From Flavobacterium franklandianum (GTDB lineage Bacteria; Bacteroidota; Bacteroidia; Flavobacteriales; Flavobacteriaceae): DNA of 64,000 bases. The stretch lies in the NCBI RefSeq assembly GCF_007097365.1, contig NZ_VJZR01000005.1, positions 1-64,000 of the forward strand, given 5' to 3'. Under the pieces are notes generated by a model. The model had not been told where the DNA came from and made no database searches. It saw only the letters and a program-made list of their open reading frames with translations. Every line of letters begins with the position of its first letter. Within the stretch, counting starts at the first letter, position 1. Position numbers and translations under genes: made by a program. This document shows positions 26,236 through 34,171 of the stretch, piece after piece.

Positions 26236-29200
26236 TTACCCTACCAAATTGATAATCTTCCCCGGAACGATAATCACTTTGTTTGGTGTTTTTCCGTCCA
26301 ATTGCTTGATGGTTCTTTCGTCTTTCATTACGATTTCCTCGATTTGTTCCTTAGTTAAATCCAAAGGCAAAACCATAGTAAAACGCATTTTACCGTTGAA
26401 AGAAACTGGATATTCTTTCTCTGATTCTACCAAATGTTTTTCGTCCAATGTTGGAAAAGCTACTGTCGAAATCGAACCTGAATTCCCTAATTGACTCCAC
26501 AATTCCTCGGCAATATGTGGCGCATAAGGCGAAATCAAAATCGTTAATGGTTCTAAAATGGCACGAGAATGACAATTTTGCGTTGACAATTCATTTACAC
26601 AAATCATAAACTGTGAAACCGAAGTATTGAAAGAGAAGCCTTCAATATCTTCTGCTACTTTTTTGATGGTTTTGTGTAACGATTTTAAGTTGTCTTTCGT
26701 TGGTTCATCATTGGTGACAATCAAACCATTTTCGTCAAAATACAAACGCCATAATTTTTTAAGAAAACCAAAAACTCCCGAAATTCCTGCTGTGTTCCAA
26801 GGTTTCGCTTGTTCTAATGGTCCTAAAAACATTTCATACAAACGCAACGTATCGGCTCCGTATTCGTTACAAATATCATCCGGAGTTACCACATTGTATT
26901 TGGATTTCGACATTTTTTCGATTTCGCGACCTACTATATATTTTCCATTTTCTTCAGTAATAAATTCAGCATCTTTATAATCTGAATATAATGAATGATT
27001 TTTAAAAGCTTGAATGTCCAATTCATTTGTGACATCATTTATTAATGAAATATCAACGTGTTTAATAATAAAAGGGTTTTCAGAATTCAACCAATTAACA
27101 TCTATTTCTGCTTTATCAAAGTTTTTAAGTATCTTTTCAATTATCTCGTTGTTTCCAGATTTCAAAAATTCTAAATATTTAGTCTTTGAAAAAATATAAT
27201 TTGTATTTTTTACTTTAAATGATTTTAAACCTTCTGAAGAATTTTTTAATAAGATATTTTGATTTAATATATAAACAAACGCACTCATTCCCAAAATCAT
27301 TCCCTGATTAATCAGTTTTTTGAAGGGTTCTTCGGTTGGCGCAAAACCTTTGTCTTTCAGGAATTTGTTCCAAAAACGGGAATACAATAAATGGCCGGTT
27401 GCGTGTTCGCTTCCGCCAATGTATAAATCAACGCTTTCCCAATATTTTAAGGCATCTTTGCTAGCAAATTCTCCGTCATTGTGTGCATCCATATAACGCA
27501 TCCAATACCAAGAACTTCCCGCCCAACCTGGCATTGTGTTCAATTCAAGGGGGAATATTGTCAAATTATCAATCAACTGAACACTAACAACTGAACACTG
27601 AATACTATCCCAAGCCCAAACCAAAGCATTTCCTAAAGGCGGTTGTCCGTCTTCGGTTGGCAAATATTTCTCTACTTCTGGCAATACGATTGGCAAATGT
27701 TTCGCATCAATCATTTGCGGTAAGCCATTCACGTAATATACCGGAAATGGTTCTCCCCAATATCTTTGACGAGAGAAAACCGCATCACGCAAACGGTAAT
27801 TGATTTTCCCTTTTCCTTGGTTTATTTTTTCTAATTCTGCAATTACTTTCATCGTCCCTTCTTTGTATCCCAATCCGTTCAAGAAATCAGAATCAACCAA
27901 TTGGAAACCTTCTTTGGCTCCAAAAGCACTTTCTGAAATATCTTTATCAAAAATATTCTTGATTACTTGCATTCCTCCCGAAGTTTCGGGATTGCCTTTG
28001 AAGAAATTAGCGAAAGCATAATCTCTTTCATCGCCACAAGGAACTGCCATTACAGCACCTGTTCCGTAACCTGCGAGAACGTAATCCCCAATCCAAACCG
28101 GAATCGCTTCTTTGGTAAACGGATGCTCGGCATAAGCTCCTGTAAAAATGCCCGAAATAGTTTTTACATCCGCCATACGCTCTCTTTCGGAACGTTTAGA
28201 TGATGCAAAAATGTAATCATTTACTTTTTCTAAATTGTCCGCAGTTGTTATTTCTTGAACCAAAGGATGCTCGGGAGCTAAAGTCATAAATGTAACTCCA
28301 AATATTGTATCGGGTCTTGTGGTAAACACATCAATGTATTGCGGTTCACTTCCGACTTCCGACTGCTGACTGCTGACTTTGAAAGAAACCATCGCTCCAA
28401 CACTCTTTCCAATCCAGTTTCTTTGGCTTTCCTTGATACTTTCACTCCAATCAATATCATTCAAACCTTGCAACAAACGTTCTGCATAAGCAGAAATTCG
28501 CATACTCCATTGGGTCATTTTCTTGCGAATAACCGGAAATCCACCACGTTCCGAAACGCCGTTTACGATTTCGTCATTGGCCAAAACAGTTCCCAATCCG
28601 GGACACCAATTCACTTCAGTTTCTGCTAAATAAGTTAATCGGTATTGTAATAGTATTTTTTGTTGGTCTTCTGATGAAAAAGCGTTCCATTCGTTTGACG
28701 AAAAAGTTCGAATATTATCGTCGCAAACTGCCTTTACATTTGCATTTCCTTCTGATGCAAAAATGGCAACCAAAGTCGAAATATCTTCGGCTTTGTCCGT
28801 GTTTTTATTGTACCAAGAATTGAATAATTGGATAAAAATCCACTGCGTGTGTTTGTAATAATCAGGATTCGAAGTACGCACTTCACGACTCCAATCGAAT
28901 GAAAATCCAATTTTATCCAATTGTTTATGGTATCCAGCAATTTTGTTACCTTCTTTGTCCACGCCACCGTCAATATTTACCGAAGTAGTGTCTTCTGGAC
29001 GCTGACCCGTTTGTATGGCATATTGTTCGGCTGGTAATCCAAAACTATCATAACCCATTGGGTGCAAAACATTGAATCCGCGATGTCTTTTGTATCGAGA
29101 ATACACATCCGAAGCGATGTAACCCAGCGGATGTCCCACGTGCAATCCTGCTCCAGAAGGATAAGGAAACATATCCAAAACATAATATTTTGGTTTAGCT

Positions 29201-29313
29201 ACGCTCAGTTCGGCTTCGCCTCGGGTTTCGGAATTGTTTTCAGCTGCAAAAGTTTGATTGTCTGCCCAATGTTTTTGCCATTTGGCCTCTATTTCGTTCG
29301 GATTGTATTTCAT
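26236..29313 (-). CDS. leuS: Leucyl-tRNA synthetase with extra repeat-derived and AT-rich segments
   Basis: 1025 residues, longer than the roughly 940-950 I expect for Flavobacterium. HVGH at 58-61, editing domain with TTRPDTIFGVTFM, catalytic WYMRYMDAHNDGEFASKDAL, KMSKS in REIEKMSKSKYNVV, then the anticodon-binding domain. Three odd segments: about 311-323 (SSQQSEVGSEP) and about 569-580 (QCSVVSVQLID) are encoded by 7-bp tandem arrays, and about 688-790, just before KMSKS, is very AT-rich and longer than usual. Frame is intact, so the enzyme is presumably active. Divergent from ftsX. Confidence 0.93.
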   Translation of the reverse strand: MKYNPNEIEAKWQKHWADNQTFAAENNSETRGEAELSVAKPKYYVLDMFPYPSGAGLHVGHPLGYIASDVYSRYKRHRGFNVLHPMGYDSFGLPAEQYAIQTGQRPEDTTSVNIDGGVDKEGNKIAGYHKQLDKIGFSFDWSREVRTSNPDYYKHTQWIFIQLFNSWYNKNTDKAEDISTLVAIFASEGNANVKAVCDDNIRTFSSNEWNAFSSEDQQKILLQYRLTYLAETEVNWCPGLGTVLANDEIVNGVSERGGFPVIRKKMTQWSMRISAYAERLLQGLNDIDWSESIKESQRNWIGKSVGAMVSFKVSSQQSEVGSEPQYIDVFTTRPDTIFGVTFMTLAPEHPLVQEITTADNLEKVNDYIFASSKRSERERMADVKTISGIFTGAYAEHPFTKEAIPVWIGDYVLAGYGTGAVMAVPCGDERDYAFANFFKGNPETSGGMQVIKNIFDKDISESAFGAKEGFQLVDSDFLNGLGYKEGTMKVIAELEKINQGKGKINYRLRDAVFSRQRYWGEPFPVYYVNGLPQMIDAKHLPIVLPEVEKYLPTEDGQPPLGNALVWAWDSIQCSVVSVQLIDNLTIFPLELNTMPGWAGSSWYWMRYMDAHNDGEFASKDALKYWESVDLYIGGSEHATGHLLYSRFWNKFLKDKGFAPTEEPFKKLINQGMILGMSAFVYILNQNILLKNSSEGLKSFKVKNTNYIFSKTKYLEFLKSGNNEIIEKILKNFDKAEIDVNWLNSENPFIIKHVDISLINDVTNELDIQAFKNHSLYSDYKDAEFITEENGKYIVGREIEKMSKSKYNVVTPDDICNEYGADTLRLYEMFLGPLEQAKPWNTAGISGVFGFLKKLWRLYFDENGLIVTNDEPTKDNLKSLHKTIKKVAEDIEGFSFNTSVSQFMICVNELSTQNCHSRAILEPLTILISPYAPHIAEELWSQLGNSGSISTVAFPTLDEKHLVESEKEYPVSFNGKMRFTMVLPLDLTKEQIEEIVMKDERTIKQLDGKTPNKVIIVPGKIINLVG
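27572..27606 (-). repeat. 7-bp-period array inside leuS (second)
   Basis: Five consecutive 7-bp units, each ending ACT on the plus strand (AGT-starting on the minus strand, for example AGTGTTC twice). The same unit occurs upstream of the DUF3098 and uppP genes. It encodes about residues 569-580 of LeuS. Confidence 0.7.
28347..28378 (-). repeat. 7-bp-period array inside leuS (first)
   Basis: Two AGTCAGC units followed by two AGTCGGA units on the minus strand and a partial fifth. In frame; it encodes residues about 311-322 in the editing-domain region. Confidence 0.7.
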
Positions 29314-29413
29314 TCCTGATTTTTATTGTTTTTTAATGGAGTCATGCTTTCGCACACTCAAGTCATTATTCTGTTAATGGTTTATTGCTTGTGGTTTAGG
29401 GTTCTGGCTTATA

Positions 29414-29448
29414 ACAACAAACCAAAAACTATAAACAACAAACTAAAA
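29414..29448. repeat. 7-bp-period array upstream of leuS
   Basis: Five 7-bp units (ACAACAA, ACCAAAA, ACTATAA, ACAACAA, ACTAAAA) lie in the leuS/ftsX divergent gap, about 100 bp before either gene. Confidence 0.6.
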
Positions 29449-29554
29449 ATGAGTGGCAAATTTACATTTATTGTACGAAAGTTGAAAGTTTGAGCGTTAT
29501 TAACTTTAAATAAAGAAATTGTTTGTTATTTTTACCCCATAATTCCAATAAACT

Positions 29555-30430
29555 ATGGCTTCTAACTTTGATAAGTTTCAAAAACGCAGGTTAATCTCCT
29601 CCTATTTTTCAGTTGTACTAAGTGTCTTCTTAGTTTTGTTCCTTTTAGGAATTCTAGGATTTTTTATTATAAATTCTCAAAAACTAGCAAACAATTTCAA
29701 AGAAGAAATTGCTATGACAGTGTTTTTTAAGAACGATGCAAATGATACTATTCTTAAAGCTTTTGCAAATGATTTGAAAGTGGCCAAGTTCACTAAATCC
29801 TTTGTTTATGTTTCTAAAGAACAAGCTGCAAAGGAACATACCGATATTATTGGCGAAGATTTTATGACGTTCTTGGGCACAAATCCGTTGCAAAACTCGT
29901 ATGACATTCACTTGAAAGCCGATTATGTCGAGAAAGATAGTATTGCAAAAATTGAGAGTCGTTTACATAAAAACCCTATGGTTTCGGATATAGTTTATGA
30001 CAAACAATTGGTGAATTTGGTGAATGACAATATCAAAAAAGTAAGTATGTGGATTTTAATAATCAGTGGTTTCTTGACTGTTATTGCCGTATTATTGATT
30101 AATAGCTCATTGCGTTTATCAATTTATTCCCACCGATTTATAATCAAAACCATGCAAATGGTGGGCGCTACTAAGGCATTTATTAGAAAACCATTTGTAA
30201 TACGAAGTATAAAATTAGGGATGATTGGTGCGGGATTGGCTATCATTGCGTTAATTAGCGTTTTAGTTTATCTTCAAACAAATTTTCCTGATTTAGGAAT
30301 TCTTGACGACAAATTGCTTGTTGCTATTGTGTTATTACTAGTTTTCGGCTTAGGCGTTTTGATTACTTGGATAAGCACTTATTTTGCAACACAACGATTT
30401 TTGAATTTAAGAACCGACGATTTATATTAG
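29555..30430 (+). CDS. ftsX: Cell division permease-like protein FtsX
   Basis: 291 residues, four membrane helices (about 20-42, 165-187, 215-240, 260-283) with an extracytoplasmic loop between the first and second (45-160) that includes FVYVSKEQAAKEH. The cytoplasmic part RFIIKTMQMVGATKAFIRKPF is the FtsE-contact region of FtsX. With FtsE it transmits cell division signals to wall hydrolases. ftsE is not adjacent, as usual in Bacteroidota. First gene of ftsX-DUF3098-uppP-truB. Confidence 0.9.
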   Translation: MASNFDKFQKRRLISSYFSVVLSVFLVLFLLGILGFFIINSQKLANNFKEEIAMTVFFKNDANDTILKAFANDLKVAKFTKSFVYVSKEQAAKEHTDIIGEDFMTFLGTNPLQNSYDIHLKADYVEKDSIAKIESRLHKNPMVSDIVYDKQLVNLVNDNIKKVSMWILIISGFLTVIAVLLINSSLRLSIYSHRFIIKTMQMVGATKAFIRKPFVIRSIKLGMIGAGLAIIALISVLVYLQTNFPDLGILDDKLLVAIVLLLVFGLGVLITWISTYFATQRFLNLRTDDLY

Positions 30431-30455
30431 TGTTCAGTAGTAGTGTTCAGTAAAA
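30429..30455 (+). repeat. 7-bp-period array between ftsX and DUF3098 gene
   Basis: AGTGTTC twice, separated by a 6-bp unit, then AGTAAAA. It begins in the ftsX stop codon and covers a false GTG start at 30443. Confidence 0.6.
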
Positions 30456-30469
30456 AAAACAAATTGAAA

Positions 30470-30712
30470 ATGAAAAACAAAGAACAAAAACAAGAATTTC
30501 TTTTTGAGAAAACTAATTATATCATCTTACTCATTGGCATTGCCGTAATTACACTAGGATTTATATTGATGTCTGGCGGCGGCAGCGATGATCCTAATGT
30601 ATTTAACGAAGAAATCTTTAATTTCAGAAGAATTCGTTTGGCTCCAACAACCGTTTTAATTGGTTTTGGAATCACCATTTATGCCATTCTTAAAAACCCG
30701 AAAAAACAGTAA
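30470..30712 (+). CDS. DUF3098 small membrane protein
   Basis: 80 residues from ATG 30470. A GTG at 30443 in the same frame lies inside a repeat array and is rejected. Two membrane helices (about 18-36 and 57-74) with a hydrophilic loop SGGGSDDPNVFNEEIFNFRR, the DUF3098 signature. Function unknown. The conserved position between ftsX and uppP suggests an envelope role. Confidence 0.8.
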   Translation: MKNKEQKQEFLFEKTNYIILLIGIAVITLGFILMSGGGSDDPNVFNEEIFNFRRIRLAPTTVLIGFGITIYAILKNPKKQ

Positions 30713-30779
30713 ACAGTATTCAGTTTTTAGTGTTCAGTTAGCACAAACGAAATCTGAAATCTAAAATCAACAATTTAAA
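30708..30779 (+). repeat. 7-bp-period arrays between DUF3098 gene and uppP
   Basis: 30708-30742: five units starting AGT (for example AGTATTC, AGTGTTC), the first overlapping the stop of the previous gene. 30752-30779: four units ATCTGAA, ATCTAAA, ATCAACA, ATTTAAA, ending exactly at the uppP ATG. Confidence 0.75.
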
Positions 30780-31604
30780 ATGAATACACTCCAAGCTATT
30801 ATTATTGCTATTGTCGAAGGCCTAACAGAATATCTTCCTATTTCTTCCACAGCACATATGATTTTTACTAGTTCCTATTTTGGAATTCAAGAAGACGATT
30901 TTGTGAAACTTTTTCAGGTTTCGATTCAATTTGGTGCCATTTTGGCCGTTGTGGCTTTGTATTGGAAGAAATTCTTGGCTTTTCCTACTCTAAAAATCGG
31001 AATGAATTTTTATACTAAATTGGCATTTGCCGTAATCCCAGCCTTGGTTTTAGGAAAATTATTCGACGATAAAATTGAAGCCGTTTTGGGAGACCCAATT
31101 CCAATTGCCGTTGTGCTGATTATTGGAGGTGTCGTTTTACTTTTTGTTGACCAACATTTCAAAGACAAAACTACAATTGTTAATGAAGAAGATATTACTG
31201 TAAAAAAAGCGGTTATCATTGGTTTTTGGCAATGTTTGGCAATGATGCCAGGAACAAGTCGGTCAGCGGCTTCCATCATTGGCGGAATGCAACAAGGATT
31301 ATCACGCAACACAGCTGCAGAATTTTCGTTTTTTCTGGCAGTTCCAACGATGTTAGCGGTTACTTGTTATTCGGTGTTTCTGAAAACTTATGAAACTTCA
31401 CAAATGAAAGGTTATGAACTAATTTTAAAATCAAATGACAACATAATGATGTTCTTGATGGGAAATATAGTCGCTTTTATTGTTGCCATAATAGCCATCA
31501 AGTTTTTCATTGGAATCATTAACAAATTTGGATTTAAACCTTGGGGTTGGTACCGAATCATTATGGGCACATTCTTGTTGATTTACTTTTCATATATAAA
31601 ATAA
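30780..31604 (+). CDS. uppP: Undecaprenyl-diphosphatase
   Basis: 274 residues, about eight membrane helices. Both BacA/UppP motifs are present: EGLTEYLPISSTAHMI (about 13-28) and MPGTSRSAASIIGG (about 157-170). Recycles the C55 lipid carrier for cell wall and glycan synthesis. truB starts 6 bp later. Confidence 0.95.
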   Translation: MNTLQAIIIAIVEGLTEYLPISSTAHMIFTSSYFGIQEDDFVKLFQVSIQFGAILAVVALYWKKFLAFPTLKIGMNFYTKLAFAVIPALVLGKLFDDKIEAVLGDPIPIAVVLIIGGVVLLFVDQHFKDKTTIVNEEDITVKKAVIIGFWQCLAMMPGTSRSAASIIGGMQQGLSRNTAAEFSFFLAVPTMLAVTCYSVFLKTYETSQMKGYELILKSNDNIMMFLMGNIVAFIVAIIAIKFFIGIINKFGFKPWGWYRIIMGTFLLIYFSYIK

Positions 31605-31610
31605 ATCACA

Positions 31611-32306
31611 TTGAAAACTGCCGAAGATTATATAAACGGACAAATCATCTTGATTGATAAGCCTTTGCATTGGACTTCGTTTCAGGCGGTCAATAAAATG
31701 AAATATGCTTTAATCAACAAAGTTGGGCTTCCTAAAAAATTCAAAATAGGTCATGCAGGAACTTTAGACCCTTTAGCCAGTGGATTATTACTAGTTTGCA
31801 CTGGAAAATTTACCAAAAGAATCACTGAATTTCAAGGTCAAGCCAAAGAATATACTGGAACTTTCTTCATTGGAGCCACTACACCATCTTATGATCTTGA
31901 AACCGAAATAGATCAAACTTTCGACACCTCACATATTGATGAATCTTTGATTCAGGAAACGGTTAAACAATTTTTGGGAGAAATTGATCAAAAACCACCT
32001 GTTTTTTCGGCCATAAAAAAAGACGGAATCCGTCTTTATGAGCACGCACGTGCTGGAGAATATGTGGAAATAGCAAGCCGTAAAACTACCATTCACGAAT
32101 TCGAAATCACCCGAATTGCGTTGCCTGAAGTCGATTTTAGAGTTGTTTGTAGTAAAGGAACTTATATTCGCTCCTTAGCTTACGATTTTGGTAAAGCAAT
32201 ACATTCTGGTTCGCACTTAATAGTATTGCGAAGAACAAAAATTGGCAACTATGACGTTGACAATGCGATTGACATAACTTTATTTGAACAAAGTTTGCCC
32301 CACTAA
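31611..32306 (+). CDS. truB: tRNA pseudouridine(55) synthase TruB
   Basis: 231 residues with a TTG start, the only start that keeps the conserved N-terminus (GQIILIDKPLHWTSFQAVNK). Catalytic Asp is D53 in GHAGTLDPLASGLLL; FSAIKKDGIRLYEHARAG and KGTYIRSLAYDFG are further family motifs. Shorter than E. coli TruB, lacking most of the C-terminal extension, as in other Bacteroidota. Makes pseudouridine 55 in tRNA. Confidence 0.93.
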   Translation: MKTAEDYINGQIILIDKPLHWTSFQAVNKMKYALINKVGLPKKFKIGHAGTLDPLASGLLLVCTGKFTKRITEFQGQAKEYTGTFFIGATTPSYDLETEIDQTFDTSHIDESLIQETVKQFLGEIDQKPPVFSAIKKDGIRLYEHARAGEYVEIASRKTTIHEFEITRIALPEVDFRVVCSKGTYIRSLAYDFGKAIHSGSHLIVLRRTKIGNYDVDNAIDITLFEQSLPH

Positions 32307-32756
32307 ATTGAAATCCAAAATTCAAAACACATACTTAAACAGGATGCGTTTTATTAGTATCAAAGTATTTTTATATTATACTTTAAACCTTTACGAGATT
32401 ATATTTTGCCATTTATTTAATAATGACTGGTGTTCTTACCTCCGAAAAGTAGAGTAGAAATATAATCATAAAATTTTTCAAATAAATCTTTCATTTGGAT
32501 GTTTTTTAAATTGTTAAACAATATTAAACACCAATAAAAAAAGTAAATTGAAATAGTAGATTTGGTTGGGATAACAAAATTACAAATTATTTTTTAATAA
32601 TAAAATATTTTACCAAAATTGATAAAAAAAATATGAACAATTTTTTTTTAGAAAACATTATTTTAAAAAAACAGATTATAACTATATTTGCACAACTCAA
32701 CAAGCCAAGACTTGAGCTAGCAGATGCAAGACTCCAAATTTTAAATAATATCAAAA
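32307..32756. other. Gap between truB and pyrH
   Basis: 450 bp. The first 25 bp carry weak 7-bp-period repeats. The remainder is AT-rich with no open frame worth calling; the pyrH promoter is near its right end. I see no terminator hairpin. Confidence 0.5.
32683..32690 (+). promoter_or_regulatory. -7 promoter element of pyrH (TATATTTG)
   Basis: TATATTTG matches TAnnTTTG, 66 bp before the pyrH ATG, giving a leader of roughly 60 nt. Confidence 0.55.
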
Positions 32757-33464
32757 ATGAAATATAAAAGAATTCTTCTTAAATTAAGTGGCGAAGCTTT
32801 AATGGGCGATAGACAATATGGAATTGATCCTGCAAGATTAGCTGAATACGCTAATGAAATTAAAAAAATTCATGAAAAAGGAATTGAGATTGCCATTGTA
32901 ATTGGCGGAGGAAATATTTTTAGAGGAGTTGCTGGCGCTAGCAATGGCATGGATCGCGTTCAAGGTGATTATATGGGAATGTTGGCAACTGTGATTAATG
33001 GAATGGCATTGCAGGGCGCATTAGAAGATAAAGGAATGAAAACTCGTTTACAAACTGCACTAAAAATGGAATCTATTGCTGAACCCTATATAAAAAGAAG
33101 AGCCGACCGACATCTTGAAAAAGGAAGGATTGTGATTTTTGGAGCTGGAACTGGAAATCCATATTTCACTACAGATACTGCTGCCGTTTTGCGTGGAGTA
33201 GAAATTAACGCTGATGTAATTCTGAAAGGGACTCGTGTTGATGGTGTTTATACCGCTGATCCAGAAAAAGATGCTACAGCAACAAAGTTCAATTATATCT
33301 CTTTTGATGACGTACTTAAAAAAGGACTAAATGTTATGGATACAACCGCCTTTACATTGAGCCAAGAAAACAAACTTCCTATAGTAATCTTTGATATGAA
33401 TAAAGAAGGGAATTTATTGAAAATTTGTGAAGGACAAAACGTTGGAACTGAAGTAAATATATAA
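32757..33464 (+). CDS. pyrH: UMP kinase
   Basis: 235 residues, amino-acid-kinase fold. [17 protein letters not shown] at the N-terminus, [31 protein letters not shown] and [12 protein letters not shown] all match bacterial UMP kinase. Phosphorylates UMP to UDP in pyrimidine nucleotide synthesis. Followed by frr, the usual order, but rpsB and tsf are not upstream. Confidence 0.96.
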   Translation: MKYKRILLKLSGEALMGDRQYGIDPARLAEYANEIKKIHEKGIEIAIVIGGGNIFRGVAGASNGMDRVQGDYMGMLATVINGMALQGALEDKGMKTRLQTALKMESIAEPYIKRRADRHLEKGRIVIFGAGTGNPYFTTDTAAVLRGVEINADVILKGTRVDGVYTADPEKDATATKFNYISFDDVLKKGLNVMDTTAFTLSQENKLPIVIFDMNKEGNLLKICEGQNVGTEVNI

Positions 33465-33469
33465 ATAAT

Positions 33470-33554
33470 AGTTTGCAGTTTACAGATAGCAGGAAATCTG
33501 AAATCTGACTCGAGCGCCAACGAACTGGCGAAGCAAATCTAAAATCTAAGAATT
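33470..33554 (+). repeat. 7-bp-period array interrupted by a palindrome, between pyrH and frr
   Basis: Units AGTTTGC, AGTTTAC, AGATAGC, then ATCTGAA and ATCTGAC; a 27-bp insert (33510-33536) containing a GCCA...TGGC palindrome; then ATCTAAA and ATCTAAG up to the frr ATG. Confidence 0.65.
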
Positions 33555-34118
33555 ATGACTGAAGAAATTGAATTTATTTTAGACAGTACCCAAGAATCTA
33601 TGGCGGGTTCTATATTGCATTTAGAAAAAGCATTCTTGAATATTCGTGCTGGAAAAGCATCTCCTGCAATGCTAGGAAGCGTTTTTGTAGATTATTACGG
33701 ATCCGCTACTCCGCTTTCTCAAGTGTCCAAGATTAGCGTTCCCGATGCTAGAACCATTACACTTCAACCTTTTGAAAAAAACATGTTGCACACAATAGAA
33801 AAAGCAATTATGATTGCCAATCTTGGCTTCAACCCTATGAATAATGGAGATTTAATTATCATCAGTGTTCCTCCTTTGACCGAGGATAGAAGGCGCGATT
33901 TGGCAAAGCAAGCAAAATCAGAAGCTGAAGACGCAAAAATAGGAATCAGAAATGTCCGTAAAGACGCGAATAATGAAATTAAAAAACTAGAAAAAGAAGG
34001 AACCTCCGAGGACATTTGCAAAAGTGCCGAAGAAGAAGTTCAAAACTTAACCAATAGTTTTATCAAAAAAATTGACGAGCATCTTATTATTAAAGAAGCC
34101 GAAATTATGAAAGTATAA
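33555..34118 (+). CDS. frr: Ribosome recycling factor
   Basis: 187 residues, close to the usual 185. Three-helix body with the RRF motifs NIRAGKASPAML, ISVPDARTITLQPFEKN and PPLTEDRRRDLAKQAK, then VRKDANNEIKKLEKEG. Splits post-termination ribosomes together with EF-G. Confidence 0.96.
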   Translation: MTEEIEFILDSTQESMAGSILHLEKAFLNIRAGKASPAMLGSVFVDYYGSATPLSQVSKISVPDARTITLQPFEKNMLHTIEKAIMIANLGFNPMNNGDLIIISVPPLTEDRRRDLAKQAKSEAEDAKIGIRNVRKDANNEIKKLEKEGTSEDICKSAEEEVQNLTNSFIKKIDEHLIIKEAEIMKV

Positions 34119-34132
34119 CTTCTTTCGAAAAA

Positions 34133-34170
34133 ACAATAAAAATTCCGCTATCGAGCGGATTTTTTATTGT
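34133..34170. terminator. Bidirectional terminator between frr and antiporter gene
   Basis: Inverted repeat with a TCCGC/GCGGA core and long A/T arms (ACAATAAA ... TTTATTGT). It serves both convergent genes. Confidence 0.8.
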
Positions 34171-34171
34171 C

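Noticed and set aside
30443..30469. GTG start extending the DUF3098 protein by nine residues
   Set aside because: The GTG is part of the heptamer array; ATG 30470 gives the usual N-terminus.
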